NCBI GenBank assembly: GCA_037447655.1
Contig: JBBHKE010000099.1
Span: forward strand, 282,418-346,417
Direction of reading: 5' to 3'
DNA: 64,000 bases
DNA from: Zygnema cylindricum
Lineage: Eukaryota; Streptophyta; Zygnematophyceae; Zygnematales; Zygnemataceae
Shown piece by piece: positions 46,406-58,040 of this stretch; position 1 is the first letter of the stretch, and each line of letters starts with the position of its first letter. Both the position numbers and the translations under genes were made by a program. The notes beneath the pieces are model-generated. The model was not told the DNA's origin and did not search any database. It worked only from the letters and a program-made list of their open reading frames with translations.

Positions 46406-47833
46406 TGAAACTCTGAGACCTCAAAAAGTCCTCAGAGCGGACAACTTCCAAGAAGCCTCTAGGATAACCCTGACCCCTTTGTGTTTCAGCAAAAATAACT
46501 GCCACCCTGACAAAAAATAACTCTGACCAACTTCACCTCGTGAAGGCAAGACTCCCATGAGTTGATAGCAAAAAGAATCTATGAATTTGCTCCCCTGAGC
46601 AGTAAGTTATGGAGGGTCAAAACTGACCTTTTGTACAGAAGCTCTTTGGGAGAGAGGGTCCTATCTTCTAATTTTTCTAATTCTTATCTCTCTCACAGAC
46701 TCTATCTACTGATGTTCGGAACCAATCATATTACTTTTCCATACACAAAAGTACAGTGCTGGTTTACTTTCTGTACGAATACTGTACGACATGGCCTAAA
46801 TGTCGACACATGGTATTTCCGGATTCGCTCCCTTAATCCTCGGAGATTTCGCGATCCAATGTCATTCCGCCACTTGTCTTCAGATGTGGCGATGACCATA
46901 AACTGCCGAAATCCTCTTCCGCGATCTCGGCGTTAATTCGGCCGTCCGATTAAATTCACATTTAATCGTAGCCGTAATAAATACATGCGCTGTATTCGTT
47001 TCACTAAAGAAACAAATGCGCGGTATTGGTTTCTTATCCGTACCGGAATCTTTACATTATACTTTTCCATACAAAAAGTACAGTTGCCGGTGTACTTTCT
47101 GTACCAATACTGTACGACATGGCCTAAATGTCGACACGTGGTATTTCTGGATTCGCTCCCTTAATCCTCGGAGATTTCGCGATCCAATGTCATTTCGCCA
47201 CGTGTCTTCAGATGTGGCGATGACCATAAACCGCCAAAATCCTCTTCCGCGATCTCGGCGTTAATTCTGGCATTCCGATTAAATTCACATTTAATCGTAG
47301 CCGTAATAAATACATGCGCTGTATTCGTTTCACTAAAGAAACAAATGCGCGGTATTGGTTTCTTATCCGTATCGGAATCCGTACTTTTACATTTACTGGA
47401 TAAATGTCTTCGTAATCAGTTACAGTTAAATGAACTATTATACGTATAAATGTTTAAATAATTATCAAACCCTATATTACGTAACAATACGTCTAGACTT
47501 AACAACTAAGGCTAACGGCTACCGGCAGTCTGCCGGCCGGTAGGTACCAGGATCAAATCCTGTGGCCGGCATATATCTTTTCGTAAATAAAACCATTAAT
47601 TAAAATATATTTTCCCGTAAACCTCTAGATAGTCTGGGTAGCCATGGCTCTAGCTCCCTCTCCAATTTCTCAGTGACTGCGACAAGTTTGAGAAGTAGGA
47701 GAGAGAAGTTAGAGGTAGACTGCCTCGGCAAGTTTGAGAAGTTGGAGAGAGAAGTTAGAGGTAGACTGCCTCGGCTTCGTTTTTATTTCTATTCAGACCT
47801 AGAAAATACTTTAAAAGACCATTAATTTCTACA
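46406..47833 (-). repeat. 3' LTR of copia B (1428 bp) with internal duplication
   Basis: Longer than its partner (1057 bp) because about 328 bp is tandemly duplicated. Compare TTAATCCTCGGAGATTTCGC at 46833 and at 47161. The duplicated part contains GTACGAC, CACGTG-like and GCCGTAATAAATACATGCGC blocks, so a promoter/enhancer segment was doubled. Confidence 0.88.
47505..47575 (+). other. tRNA-like block in copia B 3' LTR
   Basis: AACTAAGGCTAACGGCTACC is followed by the box-B-like AGGATCAAATCCT, then CTTTT. Antisense to the element. Nearly identical to 52951-53025. Confidence 0.6.
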
Positions 47834-50800
47834 CTCCCCTTTTTTTCTAGTCAATCTTTAATTTCAACCACACTTCTCCCTGCAAAAAAGTAGCTTAAGG
47901 GAAGGCACAAGTTTGGTCATCATATCTTCTACCATCTCACTATCTGGTCGGTACTCTAAACTGATTATTTTGTTTTCTACTTTCTCTCTAACAAAGCTGA
48001 GTCTAATGTCCATGTGTTTAGCTATAAAATGATGTATAGGATTGGCAAAAATAGCGATTGCTGCCTGATTATCACAAAATATTTTTTCTGCACACCACTC
48101 TTAAGGTGACCAAGCTCACCAAGCAAAGACTTGACCCACATCAATTCTTTTACAGCAGATCAAGAGGCCATATACTCAGCCTCTCTGGTGGAGTGAGCAA
48201 AAACTTTTTGTTGTTTACTAATCAAACAGCAAGCCCCATCACCCACATATAAAACATATCCAGAAGTGCATCTCCTCATCGGAGCATCACTATAACTGGC
48301 ATCACTCCAAGTAGTGATGTCAGTATTCCCCACCCAAATGCAACCATAGATCCCTAGTTCCTATCAAATATCTAAAGACTCTCTTAGCTGCCTCCCTATC
48401 CCTCTTAGTGGGAGCATTTAGACTTCTACTCAGCACTCCTACAGCTGCAGCTAAATCCGGCTGGGTACAATTCATAAAATAGATTAGACTTCCCACTACT
48501 TGCGTGTAAGGAATAGTCTCCATGAACTTCTGTTCTTCAAGAGATAATTCCTCGTCTAAAACTATGACTCCTACTTCCTCACTCCCCTCACTTCCCTTCT
48601 TCAACTCCATTGGAGTTGTACAACTATTAGCTTTATCCATTTGAAATTTTTCAAGCATGTTCCCTATTGTTTCCTTTTGAGTCAATCTTATAATTTTTCT
48701 TTTTCGGTCTCTCTCTACTTGAATTCCCAAAATTTATTTTGCTTCCCCCATATCCTTCATTTCAAATCTCCCCTTAATATCGGTTTTCAATTTATTAATT
48801 TTTTCCATTGATTTACTTAAAACAAGCAAATCATCAACATAAATTGCAATAAATATAAAACCTTCCTCATCTTCGAAAACATAGATTGAGTGATCTGAGC
48901 TGATCGCGATATATCCCAGACCGATAAGACACTCATCAAGCTTCTTATTCCACTGTCGAGGCGCCTGTTTCAAACCATGAAGAGATTTAATCAGTCGGCA
49001 TACCTTACTCTCCTCTCCTTCCTCCATATACCCTTCGGGTTATCGCATGAAGATCTCCTCTTCCAATTCTCCATGCAAAAAAGTTTTTTTGATGTCCATC
49101 AGGTGCACTTCGATGTCTTGCGCTGCTGCCAAGCTGAGAAGTATGCGGAAGGAGGGAATTTTGACCACCAGGGCAAAAGTTTCCTCGTAGTCAATTCCCT
49201 CTTTTTGTGTAAATCCCTTTGCCACTAGTCGGGCCTTGTAGCGCTCGATTGTGTTATCTGGGTTTTGTTTTAATTTGAAAACTCACCTACAACCGATTGG
49301 TTTTCGGTAAGGTGGACAATCCACCAGCTCCCAAGTATCGGCTGCCATAATTGAGGCCATCTCCTTATTGATGGCTCTCTTCCACCGATTTTTATCTGGA
49401 CAAGTCATTGCCTCCCCATAAGTTTGAGGTTCATCTTGATGAGATAGTTTTATTACCTTGTTATTAACCTGTTTTTCTTGCAACCTTTTGCTACTTCTCC
49501 TTCCTCCCTCAAAATCTGTGGCCGGAATAGATGGTTTCCGTGGGTTCTTTCGAACAATCTAGGCTTCTCCTCTGTCCCTCGATGTTGAATCAATTTCCAC
49601 AATGTCTTCCGCTTTGGGTAGAGTTGTCACTGGAATTTCCACGGCCGAGTCCTTCTCGGTCTGATTGGTACCTGTAAGAATATCATCTTCTTTGAAAGCA
49701 GGATAGTTAGGAAGCTCAAAGCCATCGGAATTTTCTGACTCAAATGTGATTTTTATTGAGTTTGTATACTTGAAGTGATCCATTGACTTTCCTTCATCCA
49801 TAACAACTAGATGCTTTACTAAGATTGTATCTTCTCGTTTTAGATCATTAACTCTGTATCCTTTTACATCCTCATCATATCCTAATAAGTATCCCGGTTT
49901 TCTTTTAGGATCTAGCTTCCAATTAGACCGATCTGTATCTAGACTAAATACTTGACTGCCGAAAACCTTTAAGTGAGATGCGTCTGATTTCCGGCCTTTC
50001 CATCTCTCATAAGGTGTTTGATCCTTTATAGCTGAAGTGAGAACTCTATTTTTGAGGTAATTAGCACAGTTCATTGCTTCTTCCCAAAAACTTTTTCCTA
50101 TCTTCTTATCTGACAACATACTTCTAGCACTATCACTTAGTGTTCTATTTAACCTTTCATTTACCCCATTCTGTTCTGGGTTTTTTTTAGAACTGTCTTT
50201 TGGTGTTGGACCCCATCTTCCCTCAAAAAATCTTCAAACTGGTTAGAAGTATACTCTCCACCATTGTCACTCTTTATTCTCTTGATTGGAGTTTCATGGA
50301 GTTTTTCGCTCCATACTTTATATTGTCTAAAACAATCCTGAGCTTCGGACTTGTTTTTCAAAAAATACACTCGGGAATACAGAGACCAATCACCAATGTT
50401 AGTCATCATAAATCTCTTCCCTCCCGGTGAGGGCACTTTAGCCGGTCCCCAAATATCTGTGTGAACTAGATCTAGAATTTTTCTCCCTTATAGGTGGTTG
50501 TTTTAGGAAAGGGTAATCTGTGTGTTTTACCTTGAGCACATCCACTACAATCACTTATATTATCATTCTCACTAAACTTTATCCATTCCACCACTCCCAT
50601 CTTTTTCATATCTCTTAGCTTGTCTAGATTCACATGCTCAAGCCTCTTATGCCACATCATAATATCATGAACACTAGCATAATAAAGTTTCTTCTATTCA
50701 TCACTTAAAACCAGCCTAAACATCCCATGCTACCTTTCTCAGCAATGAAATAGACATCCTCCTCAAAACTAGCAGTAAAGACTCCTTCCTTAGTGCTACT

Positions 50801-52179
50801 AAAAAAACCCTTATCATCTAATACGGATGTAGAGATGAGGTTTTTTTTCAGCTCCGGAATAAACAATACATCGGAGAATCATACTATGGATGTCTTTCCT
50901 TCTATTAACACTTTCAAATCTATCGATCCTACAAGAGTAGTGGTGACTATCCTCCCATCCCCGTACTCTATCTCTACGGTGGGAATATTTCTTATCTTAG
51001 TGAACATGTGCCTATCCTTACACATGTGCATGGAGGCACTTGAATCTATAATCTAGCCTGCTTCACCTTTCAATCCACCGTAAGCACATTTCTGCCTCGT
51101 GGAATTTCGACCTCGTCTTTCGCCTCCAACTCCTCATCTAAAAGGAGCTCATCGTCGTCGTCCTCGGATTCCGCCTCATGTACCTGTGTCACAAGGGCCT
51201 TTTTCTTTCCTCTCAGAGTACCACCAGTCTGCCCCTCCTTTAACCAAAGCTCGGTTAGCTTATTGCACTCTACCATATAGTGCGAAGGTTTCTTACAAAA
51301 ATGACATAAACCTTTGGGAGCCCTTGGTCCGAACTCGTCGGTCTGATTTTTCTACTCCCTCCCCCCATAGTTTCCGACCGGTTTCCGGGAATCGTTGTTC
51401 CTCCAATTGGTCGCAGTTGCCAAGGCTTGGCCAATCTTTCCTCCCCTTCGGATCTCAATCGTATTCTCCCGAACGAGAATCATCCCTACCACTGAGTTCC
51501 ATATCCACCTTGAGTATGGCAAATCTTGCACACGGTTAACTATGTTCTCGAACTCATCCGGTAACTTCATCAGTAAACAGTTAACCTTTTCTTTTTCACT
51601 AAAATCTTTTCCCGCACTCTCTAGCTCCATGAATAGTGTAGCAAGCTCATTGCAAAAATCCAACATATTTCCCCCTTCGTATACATACTCTTTAACTTTC
51701 TGATAAGCTAACTGTTGTTGTTGAATCGTACCACTTCGGTACATCTCTATGAGAGCCATCCAAAGATCGGATGCCCTTTCTACCTGCAAATGAGGACATG
51801 CAAGTCCTTGAGTGAGATGGCGTAGGATGAAGTGCTTTGCCACCATAATGTTGAAGTCCCAGGTTTCAGTATCATTCTCCTCGTTCCTCGAAAAAGGTGA
51901 GATGAATGCTGAACCAGTTGCTATATCTGTGGTCGTCTCCTTCTCCTTTCCTTTGTCCACCACCTCTCCTTATTTTGTTTCCTTTGTTGAAGGTGGATCC
52001 TCTTTTCTGGTGAATGTGCTTCCTCCTAACCCTGGAGGAATTCCAAAACTTGATGGACGCCCCAACCGTCCACTCACTATCCCCCCAAACCTTTTTTCGC
52101 ATAGAGCTCCTATCATCATACTTTCCCAGTATATGAAGCCAGTTCCATTAAAGATTGGTACCCTAGAGGGTGGGCCCAT
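47834..52179 (-). pseudogene. Copia B gag-pol, decayed
   Basis: The gag start on the minus strand is ATG at 52177-52179 inside the primer site: MGPPSRVPIFNGTGFIYWES. Gag continues at 51352-51963 and has a zinc knuckle CHFCKKPSHYMVEC (about 51260-51310). Protease is near 51045 (IIDSSAS, preceded by a stop). Integrase parts are at 50472-50660 (HKRLEHVNLDKLRDM), 50161-50436 (KRIKSDNGGEYTSNQFEDFL) and 49559-50119. RT parts are at 49283-49483, 49040-49225 and 48734-49027 (SLHGLKQAPRQW; intact YVDD), with RT/RNase H at 48320-48730. The RNase H end is at 47850-48330. Frameshifts and stops occur in most domains. Confidence 0.9.
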
Positions 52180-52183
52180 AACC
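52171..52183 (-). promoter_or_regulatory. Primer binding site of copia B, anticodon-arm type
   Basis: The minus strand reads GGTTATGGGCCCA directly after the LTR end CA. It is the complement of TGGGCCCATAACC, the anticodon arm of eukaryotic initiator tRNA-Met. Drosophila copia and yeast Ty5 are known to prime from this internal region. The gag ATG (52177-52179) lies within it. Confidence 0.85.
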
Positions 52184-53240
52184 TGAAACTGTGAGACCTC
52201 CATAAGTCCTCAAAGTGGACAGCTTCCAAGAAGCCTCTAGGATAACCCTAACCCCTTTGTGTTTCAGCAAAAATAACTGCCACCCTGACAAAAAATAACT
52301 CTGACCAACTTCACCCCTGTGAAGGCAAGACTCCCCTGAGTCGATTGCAAAAAGAATCTCTGAATTTGCTCCCCTGAGCAGTAAGTTATCGAGGGTCAAA
52401 GTTGACCTTTTGTACTGAAGCTCTTTGGGAGAGAGGGTGCTATCTTCTAATTTTTCTAAGTTCTATCTCTCTCACAGACTCTATCTACTGATGTACGGAA
52501 CCAATCATATTACGTTTCCATACACAAAAGTACAGCAGCCGGTGTACTTTTTGTACGAATAGTGTACGACATGGCCTAAATGTCGATACGTGGTATGTCC
52601 GGATTCGCTCCTTTAATCCTCGAAGATGCCGCGATCCAATGTCATTCCGCCATGTGTCATCCGATGTGGCGATGACCACAAACCGCCGAAATTCTCTTCC
52701 GCGATCTCGGCGTTAATTTCGGCCGTCCGATTAAATTCACATTTAATTGTAGCCGTAATAAATACATGCGCTGTATTCGTTTCACTAAAGAAACAAATGC
52801 GCGGTATTGGTTTCTTATCCGTACCGGAATCCGTACTTTTACATTTACTCGATATATGTCCCCCGTATTCAGTTACAGTTAAATGAACTATTCTACGTAT
52901 AAATGTTTAAATAATTATCAAACCCTATGTTACGTAACACTACTTCTAGACTTAACGGCTAAGGCTAACGGCTACGAGCAGTCGGCTCGCCGGTAGGTAC
53001 CAGGATCAAATCCTGTTGCCGGCATATATCTTTTAGTAAATTAAACCCCTAACTAAAATATATTTTCTCGTAAACCTCTGGATAGCCTAGGTAGCCATGG
53101 CTCTAGCTCCCTCTCCAATTTCTCAGTGACTGCGACAAGTTTGAGATGTTGGAGAGAGAAGTTAGAGGTAGACTGCATCGGCTTCTTTCTTATTTCTATT
53201 CAGACCTAGAAAATACTTTAAAAGACCATTAATTTCTACA
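52184..53240 (-). repeat. 5' LTR of copia B (1057 bp)
   Basis: TGAAACTGTGAGACC to ATTTCTACA. It pairs with 46406-47833 without the 328-bp duplication. It contains the tRNA-like block at 52951-53025. Confidence 0.92.
52951..53025 (+). other. tRNA-like block in copia B 5' LTR
   Basis: GGCTAAGGCTAACGGCTACG is followed by AGGATCAAATCCT, then CTTTT. Antisense to the element, 215-290 bases from the LTR start, like the others. Confidence 0.6.
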
Positions 53241-54181
53241 TTAATAACATAGCTTTGACTTTTGGGCTTGAGATTTGGACAAACTTTTGATGTATAAGGC
53301 AATTGGGGCCGAAGGAGACAGTTTGTTTTTCAGTATTGTCTCTCCTGTGAAAACCCTCTGAAATTCCAACAAAACTTTCTTTTGGTGAAACTTTGTTTTT
53401 TTTTGACTCCATTGCCATCTTGGTTTTGGATCTCTCTTTTGTGGGAATCACACTCCGGGCGAGTAGTTGGCACTATTTGCTTTTTGGGCGGTTTTTTGGT
53501 TTTTTGCTGTTTGAAATCGAGAAGAGTCTGGTCGGTTCCGAGTTGCGGACACCAAAGGTAGAAGGAGCTCCATCCTTATTCACGATACTATCAAGAGAGG
53601 GGTCGCCTTTTTCTCATTGTCATCATTGATTACTGGGGTATGTTAAGCTTGCTTCGCTATTTTTCACATTTTCTATCTTTTATTCTCTTTTCTGGGGCAA
53701 GGTGATATTGTTAAACTTGGAAAGCCAATCATATTTATCTATATATTTCTATGTGGTAGTGCACTTGTTTCTTCGTCTAGGGTTCTCTTTTGTTTTGGAG
53801 TGATCGTTGCCAAGAAAACTGACACCCCTTGATCAGGACATTGGGTTTTGAGGGAACAAGTGTGATAAACTTCCCGTAGACTAAGCTAAATTGGGATACT
53901 ATCCCGATTACCGAGACCTAAAACCCTTTCCTCGGCTAAGTGGGGAAAAGAAGGGGGAGGGGATTACTTTCGCCTTCCCATGCTCTCATTCTCATTCTCG
54001 GTCCAAGTGTCTCTCCTATTTGTCATGCATATCTATAAGAGGGATGTGGGCAACAGTGGGCATGATCATTTTTTGTGGGAAGTACTCACATTTGGGGATT
54101 ATTTGCAGGACTCCTATGCTAACGACTCCGGGTTGGGTGCCCTTCTCTTATGTTTCTCAGGCACGCTCGACACAAATCAGG

Positions 54182-54362
54182 CTTCGCGAACCATCATTCC
54201 CGTGAAATCGTCCTACGTCCGATTCATACAAATTAATACCGATCACACCAAACCGAACCGTCACAAAAGTACCACACGAAAAGAAACATCATTGTCGCAC
54301 TGAAATGAACAAACATTGAAAGCGATATTTCGGTCGACGCCAATTCGCTCAATATCCTAACA
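54182..54362 (-). repeat. 5' LTR of copia element 5, outer part
   Basis: GCTTCGCGAACCATCATTCC to AATATCCTAACA matches 42620-42757 plus 43376-43421 (either side of the hAT insertion in the other LTR). It therefore preserves the empty hAT site: GAACAAACATTG, without the hAT insertion. Confidence 0.88.
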
Positions 54363-55049
54363 CTCAAAAGAGGAATATACGTGCATCAAATCGAAGGAAA
54401 GCACGCCCATGATAGATTCCTTGCTCACACGACCTGATGGAGAAGTGAACGAAATACTACTGCCACTAAACATTTCTGTAAGATTACTGTTGGCGCTTGA
54501 TGGAGAAGCGGCCTTAGTATGATAATACTTTTAGATTTGTCTGTTACTTTCGTCTTGGCTTGTTGTTTTGCAATGTTTGAGTCTTTACTGATATTTAGAG
54601 TTCTTTCGCCTTGGCTTGTTGTTTTGCAATGTTTGAGTCTTTACTTGAATTTAGAGTACTTTTGTCTTGGCTTGTCGTTTTGCAATGTTTCAGTCTTTAC
54701 TGAAATTTAGAGTGTTTTAGTCTAATGTATCTGCGGACAGGTGACAGATTTCTAGAGGTTTCTTGGCGGCGCACGCTTTCACATGCCGCGTCATGGATGA
54801 TCTTTTATTTAAGGGACACCATGGAATGGTGTAATCAATCAATTAACAATCATTTGGAGGATTACATTGAGGAGTAGAAGGTGATAGAAGATAATTATAA
54901 TTTAGGTTTTTTATTAATGTGAGAATTTTCCAAAATGTCTCTTCAATGTTGATATAATGTTTTGTGTTTCAAATGCTTTTGCTGCCATAATTGTTTGTAA
55001 GTGAGCTCTGAGTGCATTCCCGATCCTTTCATCTGGAATTGGAGAAGGT
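54363..55049. repeat. Dispersed repeat and 62-bp tandem repeat
   Basis: 54427-54511 is an inverted copy of the 85-bp dispersed repeat. A unit of about 62 bp (CTTGGCTTGTTGTTTTGCAA) occurs three times at 54540-54720. No gene is recognised in this stretch. Confidence 0.65.
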
Positions 55050-56056
55050 TGTTAAAATCACTAGATTTAGGAGGTATTTTCTAGGTCTTAATATATTAAA
55101 AGTAAAAAGGAAGCGGAGGCAGCCTGCTTCCACCTCCTTCCTCTAGCCCACATACTTGTTGTAGCCACTGAAAGAAAGTGAGGGGGGGTGGAGCCATGGC
55201 TGCCTCAGCTTCATAAGCAGAGCTAAAGAGTGATAAAAGTCATTATTTAACTAAAAAATAGAGTCGAGTAGGAATCGAACCTCCGACCGGCATAGCGAGG
55301 CGTAGCCATCAGCACTAACCGATCTGTCGTAGTAGTTTCGTTAGACAACATAGGGTTTGAATATTACTTAAAAATTACTTACGAACATTAATCCGATTAA
55401 CGAAATTACAGATAAAGAATATAGAGACTAGTTGGAATATGGTGCGAACAAAAAGCCACACGAAATAAATGTACCAAACATTTAATTTAACGGCTTGTAT
55501 TAAAAGCCGGTTTGGATTCAATGGCACGCATCATCGGCGAGATCTCGGAATGGCCGTTTTGGTGGTTTTCGGGCGTGACATGACTTGGCCCCACATGGGA
55601 AGGTAGTATTGGGAAGAGGGAGTCTCGAGGAGTATGCGGAGAAGTCTAAAAGAGACAAGGGCCCACTCTATGGCCTTGTCGTACATAGGCCGTATTGAAA
55701 AGACATCGACCATAATACATTTCTGTACTGTACAGTCTTCTGATTGCTTCGTACATTAGTAGATAGGGGTTGTGAGAGGGGTTTATGATTTAGAGGATTG
55801 AGGAAGCAGCTGCCTCTCTCCCAATAAGCTGGTATAAATATTGGCATCTTTGCGACTTCATAACTAATCGCCTGGTTGGGCGTTTTCAATGATTCTTTTT
55901 GATGTGGACTCATGGGAGTCTAGAATGCATAAGATTGTAGTTTAATTTTTCTACTTGTCTGCTTCGGTAGCGGTGGTTCTAGTTGAAAGGGGGTTTGTCA
56001 AAAAATACCTACAGGCTTTCTGAATTTTGTAGTCCAATAGGGGACACAAATTTGCA
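55050..56056 (+). repeat. 5' LTR of copia element 6
   Basis: About 1007 bp, TGTTAAAATCAC to AAATTTGCA, followed at once by a primer-site relic. It shares ordered blocks with 62330-63326 (TATTTTCTAGGTCT, GCCTGC.TCCACCTCC, GGGGTTTA, TCCAAT.GAGGACACA-like end). It carries an antisense tRNA-like block. Confidence 0.88.
55263..55330 (-). other. tRNA-like block in copia 6 LTR (clearest copy)
   Basis: The minus strand has TCGGTTAGTGCTGATGG (box A), then a perfect box B GGTTCGATTCC, then T6 ten or so bases later. The acceptor stem pairs poorly, so it is probably not a functional tRNA, but it may be a Pol III promoter. Confidence 0.65.
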
Positions 56057-56682
56057 GGTAATAGGCCCACCCTCTAGGGTGCCAATTATCAACTAATCAA
56101 GGTTCTTTTACTGGGAAGCTATAATAAAAGAGGCGTTGTGTGAAAAACGATAGTGGGGTATTGTTAGTGGACAAGTGAAACGTCCATCTCAAGGAACCCC
56201 ATTAGGGTTTGGTGGAGTGAGGTTTTCTACAGCAGCATCTGCTCGAACCGAGGAGGAAGACGATAGGGACAGCATTGTATTCGAAAGGGGGAAAAATGTT
56301 AGACTAGTGTATTGATCCCTCTTGTTTGTCTATGGAGATAGAGAGTGCCAGATGGACAGTTACAATGAAGATCAAAGTCAACACCCCCATCATGAAGTTG
56401 CCTGTTGAGTATGAGAACATAGTGTACCGAGTGCAAGAAATGGATGATAGTTCTTTGAAGTGGAATATAGTGGTCCGGATGATATTTTTGCAGGGTAACA
56501 TTATCGAGATTCAGAGCAGAGGAAATACCATTCAACCTCGAGTTGCCGGAATTCACCAATGGAGGAAGGATTCAAAGAAGCCGTACAACATCTTTAAAGG
56601 AGAAAGAGATCAGTCTGGAGAACAAAGACCCCCAAAGGGTCTTTGTCATTTTTGCAATAAACCGGTACACTTTATAGCGGAT
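56057..56682 (+). pseudogene. Copia element 6 primer site and gag fragment
   Basis: The primer-site relic GGTAATAGGCCCA (two changes from copia B; its ATG is now ATA) runs into gag: PPSRVPI, a stop, then FYWEAIIKEALCEKR. 56326-56680 is one open frame, including MKLPVEYENIVYRVQEMDDS and VRMIFLQGNIIEIQSRGNTI. It ends in the zinc knuckle CHFCNKPVHFIADC, where a minus-strand LTR starts immediately. The rest of the element is missing. Confidence 0.85.
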
Positions 56683-57605
56683 TGCAACTCTGAGACCTCC
56701 TTAAATCCTCAGAGTAGGCGGCTCACACGATGCCTCTAGGATAACCTTGACCCCTTTGTGTTTCAGCAATAATATATGTCCCCTTGACAGATAAAAACTC
56801 TATCCACCTTCACCCCAATGAAGGCAAGGCTCCCTTGAGTTGTTAGCAAAAAGAATCTCCAATTTTGCTCCACTGAGCAGTAAGTTATGGTTGGTCAAAA
56901 GAGACCTTTATATTTACAAGCTCTCTTAGAGAGAGGTACCTAAATATCACTAAGTCTTGGTCTGCCTACTCACGTCTACCTACTACTAAACCCTAGACCA
57001 ATAGAAACACTATATAGTACAAGAAGGTACAATGGGCGATGTACGTCTTTTGTACGACAGTCTACAAGGTAACACCTTTGAAATTGGGAGCCATGGTTCC
57101 TCCTCCCATCTTTTCCGGTATCAAATAATGCGGCGCCACGTAGCACCGCGTGACGCTATCTCCGAATGCCGCCAAAAGCTCACTTTGAGTGGCGGCTACA
57201 ATGCTGGCCGTTCGATCAAAACATATTTTACACGGTTTAGATTCGCGTGCGTGTATGAATTGTTCCTCTTCGTTAGTTTAGTGTTAATATGCCGTTTTGT
57301 TTATGTTTATATATCTTTGAAATCCGTCACGTGTATAGTTTCGAAGCGCTTTAATGGTTAAGGCGCCAGGCTAAAGAAAATCTAGAGGTCGAAGGTTCAA
57401 ATCCGGATTTGAGAAACATTTCGGTAAAATATCATCTACTTCAAAATATGCCACTTTCTAAATATGGCTGCAGCCATGGCGTGCCTTTGATTTTCACTCT
57501 CTCTTTTTAAAGTATAGCTAAAATAGAGAAGTGAAATATTAATTATCTCTTTTCAACAATTCATTTTTGACCTAGAAAATACTAAAATAACTTTTAATTT
57601 CTACA
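56683..57605 (-). repeat. LTR of an inserted minus-strand copia
   Basis: 923 bp, TGCAACTCTGAGACC to ATTTCTACA, followed by the complement of a polypurine tract and an RNase H end. It cuts the element 6 zinc-knuckle codons. It carries the tRNA-Leu-like block at 57340-57413. Confidence 0.85.
57340..57413 (+). other. tRNA-Leu-like block in LTR
   Basis: AATGGTTAAGGCGCCAGGCT resembles the D-arm and anticodon entry of a tRNA-Leu, and AGGTTCAAATCCGG is a good box B. Spacing suits a tRNA-like Pol III promoter. No T-run follows closely. Antisense to its LTR. Confidence 0.6.
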
Positions 57606-58040
57606 CTCCCTTTATTTTCTAGTCACTCTTTAATTTCAGACGACACTTCTCTCTGTAGAAAATTAGCTTAGGGGATGGCACAGGTTTGGCCATCATGTCT
57701 GCTACGATCTCGCTATCTGGTCTATACTCTAAACTGATTATTTTGTTTTCTACCTTCTCTTTAAAAAAACTAAGACTTATGTCCATGTGTTTGGCTTTAA
57801 AATGATGTTTAGGATTTGCAGCAATAACGGTTGCTGCTTGATTATCACAAAAAAAATTATGCACACCACTCGTAAGGTGACCAAGCTCACCAAGCAATGA
57901 CTTGACCCACATCAATTCTTTTACAGCAGAGCAAGAGGCCATATACTAAACCTCTATGGTGGAGTGAGCAATAACCTTTTGCAGTTTGCTACTACAGCAA
58001 CAAGCTCCATCACCCACATACAATACAAATCTAGAAGTAC
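57606..58040 (-). pseudogene. RNase H end of the inserted minus-strand copia
   Basis: 57619-57942 reads SCSAVKELMWVKSLLGELGH, PKHHFKAKHMDISLSFFKEK and VADMMAKPVPSPKLIF. It runs upstream to the GYVLYVGDGACC-like block and stops at about 58040, where plus-strand element 7 begins with its primer site. Confidence 0.85.

Larger units (their letters stand above)
46401..53245 (-). mobile_element. Copia element B, near full length, with TTAAT duplication
   Basis: LTRs at 46406-47833 and 52184-53240, TG...CA ends, a 5-bp target duplication TTAAT at 46401-46405 and 53241-53245, a polypurine tract at the 3' LTR and a primer site at the 5' LTR. This is the only element of its family here with both LTRs and both duplications. 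Pol is decayed. Confidence 0.92.
45869..54181. mobile_element. 8.3-kb insertion splitting the copia 5 LTR
   Basis: The LTR sequence resumes at 54182 with GGCTTCGCGAACC. CAAAT occurs on both sides and may be the target duplication. The insertion holds copia element B (46406-53240) in the middle. The remaining 530 bp (45869-46400) and 940 bp (53246-54181) have no recognisable coding sequence; their mobile type is unknown. Confidence 0.7.

Noticed and set aside
55263-55330. Functional tRNA gene
   Set aside because: Good box A and box B but a poor acceptor stem and a position inside an LTR; called tRNA-like.
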